This document shows, one piece after another, positions 36,656-47,691 of a stretch of DNA of 64,000 nt. Both the position numbers and the translations under genes were made by a program. This DNA is from Solea solea (taxonomy: Eukaryota > Chordata > Actinopteri > Pleuronectiformes > Soleidae): assembly GCF_958295425.1 (NCBI RefSeq), contig NC_081143.1, forward strand, positions 25,175,586 through 25,239,585. Reading direction: 5' to 3'. The first letter of the stretch is position 1. Each line of letters begins with the position of its first letter. The notes beneath the pieces are model-generated. The model searched no databases and was not told where the DNA came from. It worked only from the letters and a program-made list of their open reading frames with translations.

Positions 36656-37687
36656 AGCTACAGCCATGGACCAATTAGTTATTTCCCAACAAAGGAATGT
36701 GTGTTGGTTTGAAACAAGCGGTACTTTAAACCACCGACAGGTTCAATATGGGCCTAATAACACTTTTCTTTATTTTTTATTTTTCAAACCCAAGAGCCTC
36801 CTGATGGCTTAATTTGGCCGTGATTACCAGTCATCTGCTGAAACACAACACATGCTTGTAACAGAGGCGTGTACACCAGAGTTATGCTTTGTCATTATTT
36901 TTTTTTGTCGTTATTTGTGTTTGAAAGCAGGCAATTTGGTGTAATGTAATTCTTTCTCTTTCCATTAGGAGCCGTGAACATGCTGCTGAAAAAAAAAAAA
37001 AATCAATCCTGCATGCAGAGAGTGCTGTGTCCTAATGAGCAGCGAGGATGTGTGCTGCGGTGCTGCCCTCTAGTGAGACGAAGCGTGGATGATGATGCAA
37101 ATCACCGCAATCCAGGCACCAACGAGGGGGGAAAAAAAACAAAAACATAGAAAAACACACAAAACCAGACATCACTGTTAAAATTTTAAAATTAATTTAT
37201 TATATGTCTTTGTCATAGAACTCATTACTTTTTGTTCCTGGTTAACATACAGCCATTCATATAGAGAACAAATGATTTTTTAATTCACCATTTTTTTTTC
37301 TTTTAATTAACTTAGAAATTTACACTCTTCTTTGTGACCCCAGACATGGAGAAAAATATCCTTTTTTTTGTTTGTTCAAAAGTATCTTTTCTCATTTGTG
37401 TGTGTGTGTGTGTTTTTCCTATGCTTCCTCCTCCTCCTCATCATCATCATAATTTTTCCCGTTCCATCTCTCTTTCATTTGGATGAACAGATGTGGAGGC
37501 GAGGGAGCACCTGAACACACTGGCACAATGATGAACACGAGCAAAGGGCTGATGAAGAACACACTCGTCCAACAACTCTCACACACACTCATTCCCTAAC
37601 AGTGCATACACACACACATTCAACAGGGACCCATTGAAACCGTTTCAAAATGACACAAAAAAAAAAAAAACACAAAATAAAAAAATA

Positions 37688-37714
37688 AACAACGCGCCCC
37701 CCCCCCCCCCCCCC
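37688..37714. repeat. Poly-C tract
   Basis: About twenty C residues. A poly-G tract of about sixteen lies at 38153-38168; both sit in a region rich in homopolymers and TG/CA runs (37400, 37820, 38293-38320, 38453-38480, 39630-39661, 40168-40201). Confidence 0.9.
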
Positions 37715-38288
37715 AACAACGATATAAAAAAATAAAATTATGCCAACATATACAATCATCACCAGTGCACGGGGACAGAGAGGCAGGGGAAACAGGTTGT
37801 TTTTACAGGTCACACATGAACGTGTGTGTGTGTGTGTGTTCCACGTGTTTGCACAAACACGGACCAGTTTCTAAAAAAAACCTCCTTTCTCATTCAGGTT
37901 TGACAAAATAAAACACACAAAAAAAAGTGCCGCAATCTGCCCTCTGCTTAAAGCAAAAATAACGAAAAATAAAAACACCCCCAAAAACCACATCATCTCA
38001 TTTGATCATCCCCCTCTTTACATTGTAAACCTTAATTTAATTATTATTTATTTGTTTTTCTGTCTCCCTCTCTTTTTTTTTATTTTCATCCTTCACCACA
38101 ACAAAAAACGTCTGTCTGAAGAGTTTTGTGGGCTACATCTGGCAACCCAGCAGGGGGGGGGGGGGGGGATTAGGATGAATATGAACCTGGCAACCGGCCC
38201 CGATGGTTAATTGGCTGCAGACACTGTCCTGCCCCGAGGACACGAGAGCGGGTGGCAGTGGCTGGTGCCAGTCATGTGACACAACCGT

Positions 38289-38322
<34 letters not shown>

Positions 38323-39632
38323 CAACATGGTGTCCTCTGTCAATTAGTTATTTGTCCCTTTTCAAGGACTGGACAGATGGAAGGCTGAGGACAAACTTGC
38401 TTCTGAGTGATGTGTGGAGGACGTCTCCTAGTGGTCACTGTGAGAACTGGCCAGTGTGTGTGTGTGTGTGTGTGTGTGTTTGAAGAGTGGGGCTTCATTA
38501 AAGCAGCAGCGATTTTAGCCACGAAGACATGACTACAGTCATTTTGAACATGAGTTTTGAGGTATGTGCTGTCCGTCCTGTTCTCATTCTGTCTTCCACG
38601 GTTTTAGTGTCATTTATTTTTTTTATTTTATTGGAATTGCTCTATCCTCTCCGGCTCAGTTCCTGTCGCTGCTTTTACGAAGCCAAACCACAACAAAACA
38701 AAAACACCAGTGACTGAAACAATTAAAATGAAAATGTGGCTCCATTAACAACCATGAAACCAAACGTTAAAAAAAAAAAAAAAAAAAACCCTGTTCAAGA
38801 CACATGCTTGGCCTGACGAGCAAAGTTACATCCTTTTAAAGACAAAAAAGAAACATCTGTATATCTATGAATGCATAAAATAAAAGAAAACAAACAAACA
38901 AACATAAACCACATCCCTCCAGTAAGGTGCAATTCATAGTTTTACAGGCAGAAGTTATTTCTGCATTTCAGCATGCAACGCAAACAATAGTAATAAAAAA
39001 AAGCTTTCATCCAAAAGTCAACATTCATCTTTTTTCTTCTTGTTTTTTTGTTTGATTTTATTTTGGAGGCAAGGAAGCAGGACACACACAAACAAACATA
39101 AACCGATAAACACAAAACTCATCACTTTGCTGTTTGACAGACACAGAACAGTAAACAAAAGACGAGCGCAAGAATGGCTTCTTTTTTCTTTCTTTTTTTT
39201 TGCTTCCTGGGTTTCTATCTTGGGTTGCTTGGGGTTCTGGTCCAAACTGGTTCTGAGCGGCTGAGTGATGACAATTTTTTGTTTTTTTGGTCACACAATG
39301 GCAAGCCTTCATAGTGATCGCATAACAGCAAGGGCACAAACAGAGCAGCTACAGTAGTCTGACTGTTTCACCAGGAGAGGACACAGCCACAATCACACCA
39401 CAGTTTAAAAAAAAACAAAAAAAACAGAGGCTGGACTGTGTGTGTGTCTGTGTGTGTGTGTGTGTCATGGTGTGCACCTATGTGTGATAAGCTGAAACGG
39501 GAAAATAAGTTAGGAATAAAAAAAAAAGCTCAACGTAAAAAACATCACACAAGCAGTGCTCGTGTGGTGCGTTTAAGGTCACGAGGAAAAGGCGGCGTCA
39601 TCAAAACAACAGGACAGTCCACGAGGTGTAAT

Positions 39633-39665
<33 letters not shown>

Positions 39666-40164
39666 CCTTAAAAAGACATTAAATATCAAGCTGCCAAGTG
39701 GATTAAGTTACAAAAAAAAGTACAAAACAAAGTTAAATAGAAAAACAGAGACACTCATCGACCCGCCCTCCCCCTCCCACTTCTCAGACGTCTGCTAGAA
39801 ACAATATTAAAACTTTAAAAAGCAACAAAACCTTAGAGGGAAGGAAAGACAAGACATCGATTGACTTCACATAAAAGCAAAAAAAGTGCAAAACAAGACA
39901 AAAGAGGGGGGGATAGAGACGTGAGAAAGAAGAGGGGAACTTGGGATTGTAGGCATCAGTCACTCCCTCTCTGTCTTTGTTGATTGCAGGGAATTCAAAC
40001 CCCCTCTGGAGGCTTGTTCTCGCACTCCTCCCCTCACTCTTCCTCCCTCCTTCCCTCCCTCCTTTCCTCCATTTGTCAGTTCCTAACCCCATCACCACCC
40101 CTCTCCTCCTCTCTCCCCATTGCTCTGCCTCCGTCTCATTTCAGGTCAGGCTGCTTGAAGTTGA

Positions 40165-40203
<39 letters not shown>

Positions 40204-40614
40204 CCGATGCACACAAAATGGAGTAAACAGAGATTACATCATGACGAGCACATGTTTGCCAGAACACAACAACCAAACGTCTCCTTCCAGAACCATCATC
40301 TCTGAAAGCTTTTTGAAAAGTCTCTTCTTACAGTTACTGCTACAGACAGGTCTTCTATACATCCGTGCTACAATAAAGGCTTGGCAGTTTTTGGATCAGA
40401 TTTTCTTCTCAGTTGGAGAGGATGCTGGACCACCCACGCACGCACTCATGGACTAAAATTGTCTGAGCATTAAAATGAAGGAAAAAAAAAAAAAAGGTTT
40501 ATTTGCTTTCTTGCTTGAGAGTTATCTGAGAAAATTCACACACCACTCACCCCTGTCCAAATACAACAAATACCAGCACTGCGCACCACTTAAAGCTAAG
40601 GGTTTGTAATGCTT

Positions 40615-41520
40615 TGTTTCCATCAGGTTTAGTACGGTAAGGTTTTTGGAAGGATAAAGCCATGGGTTGGGCTTGCATTTCAACTGAGAAGAGTACTTGT
40701 TAGGCAGGGTGTGCTAGATTTAATGTCAGCGAGATACGTAGTGTGACATTGTACCAGTGCAACGACAACGAACGTCGACAACGAACGTCGTTGATGAGCA
40801 CGTCAACGAACGTCATCAACGAACGTCTTCAACAAACGTTGTTGATGAGCCCCTACAACGAACGTCGTCAACGAACGTCCACAACGGACGTCTTCAACAA
40901 ATGTTGTCAACAAGCGTCTTCAACGAACATTGTCAACGCGTGTCTTCAACGGACGTCTTCAACAAATGTTGTCAACAAGCGTCTTCAACGAACGTTGTCA
41001 ACGGACGTCGCCAACAAGCATTGTCAACGAGTGTCTACAACGGACGTCGTCAACGAGCATTGTCAACGAGTGTCTTCAATGAGCGTCTTCAATGAGTGTC
41101 TTCAACGGACGTCGTCAACAAACGTTGTCAACAGACGTCTTCAATGAGCGTCTTCAACGGACGTCGTCAACGAGCATTGTCAACAGACGTCTTCAATGAG
41201 TGTCTTCAACGGACGTCGTCAACAAGCGTTGTCAACGAAGGTCAAACATCATCAACAAACTCTGTTTTCTCTGTTTTTCACAAATGTCTTCAACGGACGT
41301 CGTCAACGAAACAAAAGTCTTGGTTGACGAATGTCGACACAACAGACAACGATGGAGGACATCGAGCAGATTCACACCGCGTTTGTCTCAGCGAGAAACA
41401 TGAAGCTTTGTATGAGAATAGACTGAAGGGCGGGAGTGACTTTCCTCTCAGCTCCCAATCAGCTGACTGTCGTGGGTGGAGCTAGATCTTTACCATACCA
41501 CTCTACTCTGATACACAAGG
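40615..41520. mobile_element. Non-autonomous DNA transposon containing an expanded minisatellite
   Basis: The left flank (TTTCCATCAGGTTTAGTACGG, AGATACGTAGTGTGACATTG) and right flank (GGGTGGAGCTAGATCTTTACCATACC) match the element at 27070-27430. The interior is replaced by the 13-bp tandem array. Confidence 0.5.
40757..41330. repeat. 13-bp minisatellite, about 40-45 degenerate copies
   Basis: The unit is GTCKTCAACGRAC-like with many variants (GTTGTCAACAAGC, ATTGTCAACGAGT, GTCTTCAATGAGC). Since 13 is not a multiple of three and the unit has no stop, all three + frames are open and give long Asn/Arg/Ser/Thr-rich frames, which are artefacts. The array ends where GACGAATGTCGACACAAC leads into unique element sequence. 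Confidence 0.95.
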
Positions 41521-41999
41521 TAAATTCTTAAAGGTGCGTCCCATTCTGTTTTCCCACCTTTACACTTTTGTAACTCACTCGCAAGATGGAAAAGGGCCAA
41601 AGGGTAAAAACGAGAAGTGGGTTTAGAGCTTGGCGTGAATGTAAATCCACGTTGACCCCGTTACAGTCAAGTGTCCTCCTCTAATGTCAGCTGGCTTTGG
41701 CTCCATGCGACTGTCAGAGGATAAGTGTTGGAGCTCATGTCTGAAACTGACCTCAAACCATAAGAAACAGCCACAACAGCCCACTCATGCTCGTCCCTTC
41801 CCTCCACTTTCTGGTGACATCTGATCGGCGGCCAGGTGTCCGGCCTGTTTATGTGACACCGCTTCCATCTGCCTCGGCCGTGCAACACTGACTTTCATCT
41901 TTTTGTTCCTCTGCGGCGTCACAACATATGGACTCCTGGACCAAAGTGGTCCCACGCCCAGCCCTGAGCCAACAATCTGCTCACGCACACATTCAGACG

Positions 42000-44900
42000 T
42001 GTGTGTTGACTCCTGATTTACAAACAGACTCTGTCTTCACAGAGGAGAGAAGAGTTCATGTTGAGTTTCAGGCTTCAAAAAAAACAACAACACATTTATT
42101 TCTCCTGTAACTGTGGGTTGTTTGTCCCTGCATATCATTTTAGTTTTTGCCTGGTGTCCTTTTTTTTAATATTTTGTGAAGGTATTTTGAAACCAAACAA
42201 TCAAACAAAAAAGTAGGTTAAATCCTCGCTTTTGTTTGGGGCGAAGCTTGTGCTCAGTGACACCACACTCAAATTCACTGGTGACACATCGCTGCAGCTG
42301 TTGGGAGTTTGTGGAATGCGGACGCTTTCGACAGCTTGAACGAGGAGAAAAAACAACGTTCCGCGCGATTGTGATGCAACGTTCGATCCATAAATATGAG
42401 CCAGTGGGTCAACACTAAGAAAAAAAGGAAATTAAATAATCATAATAATTGAAAACAGCAGCAGAGTTAAAGAAGTGACCCTTTTTATTGACGCCTGCAA
42501 TCCCCGCACCCTCCTCTCTCCTCGATTTCCTGCGCGCTGCTAATGTTTCTTGGAAAAGATCAATTGGTAGAAGCCACAGCTTTGGTGGCGCTTTGCCAGA
42601 GCTGTGGAGGCATGTAAGGCAGCAAGTCAGCTGTTCTCCCAGCACAGCAGCAGATGGGGGGGGGGGCGGGGCTAATGGTGGTGGAAACACGACCCTGCAG
42701 GAACACATCTGTACATGATTGGCACACGTGCGGGTGAGGTGAAAGGACTCCGAGGCTGATAATGATCATTTTAGCTAAATTGCTTCACTTCAAAGGTGAT
42801 TTTTTTTTTAACGCATAACGTTCAGTTTAAAAGTGCTGGTTATTATAAACACAGCCTTGTTGTATAATTCCCTGTTAGGCAGGAGTTTTTCAGCTTTTTC
42901 CTGCAGGACGTCTTCGGCCTCTGCAACACCAATTTCAGCCATTATTTTTCCCATCCGTCTCTCGCGGGGCGGCCTGGCGTTTATGGAAGTGCGACACTAA
43001 ATCACTGCAGTGACCCTTTAATCCTTCTGGTATTTAAATATTTGGGCATTTCCAGTGTACAAAGACAAAATGTGGCATTGAGGGTCCCAGTGTGTAAGAA
43101 TGTGTGACGTCTGTGAGACCACACTGAGCTTTTTGGACTAAATCATAGCTTAATAATATGTCTTCTAAAGTCATAATCCACTGACGGATATTATCTCCCC
43201 CAATAAACTCTCCCAACAAAACAGGTCAGGGAACAACCACTTGTTTGGTGTCAATATTTCTTCACAAAACACCGTCGACCAAATGGCTCCAGCTTTATCT
43301 CCTGTTGCTAATATCAACAATCATCTTGTAACACAACTCCTAACCACCGCCTCAGTGACAGCTCTGGATTCATCCATGCATTCTACTTATTATTAACGGG
43401 CTAATAAGCTTTACTTCGACTACTTTTGCCACGTTATTGCCTTATTGATTCTGTGAACGATCAGGCGCCCGGGACCGCGGCTGCAATTACCGGCCTGTCC
43501 GGCAGCATGAATGTCGCAGCTTTAAGTGCGACCACACAAACTGCTGTAGTGTCCTTGAGGAAGACAATGCTCTCCACTTCCTCTTCCTCCCACGACGGCG
43601 AGGTGGCACAAACACCGCGTCAATCTGTCAACATCACAGCCTCGCTTTCGCTTTTCATCGACAAAGAAAGAAAGAAAGAAATGTCTCTCATTCATGTTTT
43701 ACTCCTGGCATGTGCTCACACGCTGGCGGACAGCTGTGCGTCACTATTGTCACCTGGTTGTGGTCATTTCTGTCATTGCGCGCCCTCGTGTTGTCGCCCC
43801 GCGTCTGCTATGTCGGTGGATGACCTCAGACTGTTAGGGATCTCAGGAATTCATCCAGAGGACGGTTGCCATGGCGATAACGTGGCAACAGGCCCGAGTG
43901 AAGTAACCCTGAGTCGTTTTTCAGCGAGCCAGACACCCTTATCTGGCACGAGTCAGTCTTCCTCCCTCTCTCTCTTGGTCTCTCAATAACACACACACAC
44001 ACACACACTGAGTTTTAGTGTGTACCACATATGTACCGACACACACACACACACATGCTGAATGACCAGATGTGCAGGCTGACTGCAGCAGCTGAGCGCT
44101 GGAAGTAAACTGGAGCTAAACGCCTCTTGGCAGAGTGAAAACAGAAACACACACCCTGACTCTTGATGGGAGTGAACTCGCGCCCCCGCGGTCGGGACTC
44201 CAAGATTATGTTTGGCTGTAAAAGCATCGGCCTCAAGAGGAGCGGATGTGTTCATTTTTCATCTGACTGACGGACAAAGGGAGAGCGCGGAAGCCGTTGC
44301 AGGGCCTCAAAGTCAGAGGGAAGTAGAGTTAAGTGTTTTTCTTTCATCGATCAAACTGTAAACTCCAGGTGTTAAGTTTGGGAATCGATTAGTATCAACT
44401 TAGACAGCAGATACGTGTTCTTCAACAGTCTGAAACGCTCTAAAATACAGTTTTAATGTGTTAAAGCCGGGAGAGGTGTTTTTTTTTGCAGATATTGATC
44501 AATAATTCCATAATTATGATGTAAAAGCACCTCCTCAACGCAGTTTCCAGTCTTGTCCAAACAATCACTCCCACACTTAGCCACAGCTACAGGTCTGAGC
44601 CTGTCATAGATGAAAAGATTGCCTCGGGTCAAAGGTCACGTATGAAGTAGGAGTGTCTCCAGAAAACTGCAGATTTAACCCACGACTAAAACTGCCTTCA
44701 TCCCATTTTCTGATTATTTACCAATGATTACCTTTTCAGAAGGAAAGGAACAACAAAGCGCCACGTCCTTCTCGCGCCTCCTTCTGTCAAATCCTATTTA
44801 AAGCTTGTCCCTCTGACGCCCCTCTGGGTTTGGACTTTGGCTCTCAGCACCAGAACCGAACCCCCCCCCCCGACAGCTGCCGTTAGCAGACTGCACTGGC

Positions 44901-47100
44901 ACCGAGGCAGCAGTGCAGACCCCGCGCAACTGTCGCCTGCCTGTTTGGCTTATCTGATTTTCCCACCATAAGCCCGCGTGGCCACAGACCGAGGCGCACC
45001 AACGCCGATGCCAGATCTGCTCATTTTAAGTACTGATTCAATCATGATGCAGAGTTCTTACGCCGTCGACGCGGCGCTGTGCTGTGAAGGATTCTCCTCC
45101 TCCTCCACAGCGTCCACGGTCAGCGGACTCTGTGAGGCCCAGACAGACGTTAAAGAAGTGGATTGCAGATGCTTGTCAGTCAGCTGTCGGGAGAGACATC
45201 CTCGTGTTTACTGCTTCTGATCAGCACTTATCTGCTGTGTGTTCACTGGAAATATTGCTGCTGTGATTTCCTTGCCCTTGACAGGAATGCAACCCTGCTC
45301 CCCCCCCCCACACACACACACACACACACACACGATTGCCAAATCATGGACAGTTCCGGTTGTTTCCAGCCACATCGACTGCCGCCTTTCTTTTTTTTTT
45401 TTAACGACAGGGCGAAGACAAAAGGCAGGAGTGCTCATGCCTAAATGGTCAGACAATAGTGATCTGCGGGCATTGCCATGGCGACGGCAGCCCTGTCCTA
45501 CAGTGACGGAGGGGAGAGAAACGAGGCAGGAGTGAGGATAAAAAAACACCCCCTTTTTGTTGAAATGGGGGTGGAAATTCTTGTGGGGATTAAGTGGAAA
45601 TAGACACACACCCAAAGTGAAGTGTGAGAGCCAGTGTTTCTATATGTGTGTGTGTGTAGCGAAGGATGAGAAAATACAAAGTAGTGGAGAGAAAGAATGT
45701 GTGAAAAAAGACGAACTGAAGACAGGAGAATTAAGAGCAAACAAGCACACGAGGGACAAAATGAGGAAAAAGAAGCTCGGAAGTGTCTCTGAGTGAACGG
45801 GCCAATGACAGCGAGAGGAGGAATATTTAACCGGGGCGAGATAAAGTCAGGATTGACCTTATCTAAAAGCTGCAGCTTCACACCTGAACCCCACCCGTCT
45901 CTAACTATACTTTAGTTTCCAAGGAAACAAAGTCATTCCAGCTTCCAGACGGACAGTGAGACAAAACTGTAGCCGTGAAACAACATATGTTTTCTGAACG
46001 TCGACAAAGCTGCAAAAAACTGAACCGAGACAAAACTGAAGGCCGAAACTTCTCCGCAGCGAGTGTCGTGTGTCTCACATGACATTGACGGGGTATTATT
46101 TATTCAGAACTATCTATAAGCACTGAGGGAACACACACACACACACACACTCAATGCTGCAACATCCCTCATGCGTCAGCAGACGCCGCGGGGAAGGGAA
46201 CGTCGAGAGCGTCTCCTTTTCATCCACGCTCTCTTCCTCCCTCATTATCCTCCTTTCTTTCCCGCTCCGACTCTTGCACAGTTTTTCCTCATCTCACATT
46301 CTTCCTTATCCCTCCCCGATGCTTCCGTTTCACTATTTATTTCCCCTGACTGGCTTTCTACTTCCCCTCCTTCACAACCCAATACCTCACAGTAATGACA
46401 CACACACACACACACAAACACTCAGGCTGGTCTAAGGTGCATGTGTATGTATGAATACATGAATGAGCCCGAGCTCATTGCATCTCCACGGAGGAGTCAC
46501 AACACTATCCTCTGGCGAAGGGGGAAATCCCTCAGGGTTTTTGTTTTTGTTATATTTAAATACAAAGATAATTACCGAGCGCTTGCCTGTGTCTGGAATG
46601 AGGTCACCGAGTATGACAGGAAGACATCTGAAGGTGGAGAGAGTGAAGTTCGTAAACTTTAGTAAACACAAGACAGGAAATAAAACAAAACTCTTAAGTT
46701 ACTCCGCTCCACAGGTTCCAAAACGCCCCTTTTTCTCTTATATGGCGGGTGATTTCAATCAGATTGGGTGGGGGGGGGGGGTTGGGGTGGACTGATGGAA
46801 GAGACAAGGCGGGAGGGGGAACAGGGCTGGGGTGACAAAAAGAGAGATAGCTTGACTCCCTGCCCCCAAAAAAGGAGAGGAATGAGGAAATCTATAATTG
46901 TGTTTAATCCAGTGATTGTATCCTATAATATGCGTTCTCCATAAATCCATGGTGGATGTGATTCAGTGTTCCCTTTATGATCCAACAAAAAAAGATTTCG
47001 AGGAGATTTTAAATCCCTGCAACATCAGTGCTGCCTGGTGGAGATACCTGGAGCAGTATCTGTCCAATGAGAGAGTTCATCAGTACCATTCTGCTCACAC
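42000..47100. other. Non-coding DNA downstream of mgat3
   Basis: CpG content is above average at 43.4-45.1 kb, and CA runs lie at 43989, 44041, 45311, 46130 and 46398. An open frame of 187 codons at 43426-43989 shows no domain. No gene is supported. Confidence 0.5.
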
Positions 47101-47193
47101 CGCAACTTAGTGCTGAGAGGCCTCAAGTGGGGGGGCCCCCCCCCATCTGGTTATTTCACATGTTTGTTTGTTTTTTGGCCCAGCGGGCCCCTC

Positions 47194-47691
47194 CTAGTGC
47201 TCGATCAGTCTGGACGCTCTGCTGTACGGGTTCTCGAGGAGGTAGCGGAATCTGTCGTAGTGCTCCAGCATGTACTTGGGCGCGTACATGTGCTCTTTGG
47301 GGTCCACGGGAGGGTACTCTTGCAGGGAGCCGTCGAACCAGCCCCCCGTCCGGATCAGATCGCGGATGTAGTTGAGGTCCCGCTTGTCCTCATAGTCCCC
47401 CCAACGTGGGAAATCTCCGTTCTGCGCCGACACCAGCTTGAAGTGGATCCCCTCCGGACTGAAGCACCAGGAGCAGTGCCACCCGGCAAAGTGGAAGGGG
47501 CTGCCCACTGACCACTGCACCAGGATGTGGCCCGTGTCGTTCTCGTACTTGCGGAAACCTGGCATCGTGTAGTACTCGCGCCGGCGCAGCTTGATGCCGT
47601 CGCTGTCGTAGAGTTCTTGCAGCATCCTCACTGTGCAGCCGGAAACCACCTCCAGAGAGCCGAACTGCTTCCAGAAAAATCCGTACAGCGA
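47194..47691 (-). CDS. mgat3: mgat3 coding exon 4: C-terminal GT17 domain
   Basis: The acceptor CATATCCAG ends at 47692 and the exon opens in phase 0 with SLYGFFWKQ. It contains LEVVSGCTV, YYTMPGF, GHILVQWS, HFAGWHCSWCF and DFPRWGDYEDKRDLNYIR, then stop TAG at 47194-47196. The last residues after LLENPY diverge from and are shorter than the human tail. The reverse strand over this exon also shows open frames, which are by-products of its high GC content. Confidence 0.95.
   Translation of the reverse strand, partial: SLYGFFWKQFGSLEVVSGCTVRMLQELYDSDGIKLRRREYYTMPGFRKYENDTGHILVQWSVGSPFHFAGWHCSWCFSPEGIHFKLVSAQNGDFPRWGDYEDKRDLNYIRDLIRTGGWFDGSLQEYPPVDPKEHMYAPKYMLEHYDRFRYLLENPYSRASRLIEH

Larger units (their letters stand above)
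34380..37190. other. Intergenic DNA, repeats only
   Basis: Apart from the elements at 35340 and 36470, I see no supported gene between 34.4 and 37.2 kb. Confidence 0.55.
37170..47193 (-). other. mgat3 downstream region, possible long 3' UTR and several poly(A) signals
   Basis: No further coding sequence is evident. Poly(A) hexamers on the - strand include 42484-42489 and, in a convincing AT-rich context, 37196-37201 (AATAAATTAAT) followed by a GT/T-rich stretch toward 37130. The 37.2-40.5 kb part is dense in A/T runs and CA/TG repeats on an otherwise unique background, as in long fish 3' UTRs. Whether mgat3 transcripts reach 37.2 kb is unknown; a transposon-borne minisatellite (40.7-41.3 kb) would then lie inside the UTR. 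Confidence 0.3.

Noticed and set aside
37419..37510. - strand frame ending in an Asp/Glu-rich tail after an acceptor-like CAG
   Set aside because: The acidic tail is encoded by a compound GAT/GAG microsatellite, and no upstream exon fits; kept only as a caveat to the poly(A) finding.
40743..41485. Long Asn/Arg/Thr-rich frames in all + frames
   Set aside because: They arise from a 13-bp minisatellite lacking stops; three frames cannot all be coding.
43426..43989. 187-codon + strand frame
   Set aside because: No domain, no splice or start context, Ser-rich composition in CpG-rich DNA; likely chance.
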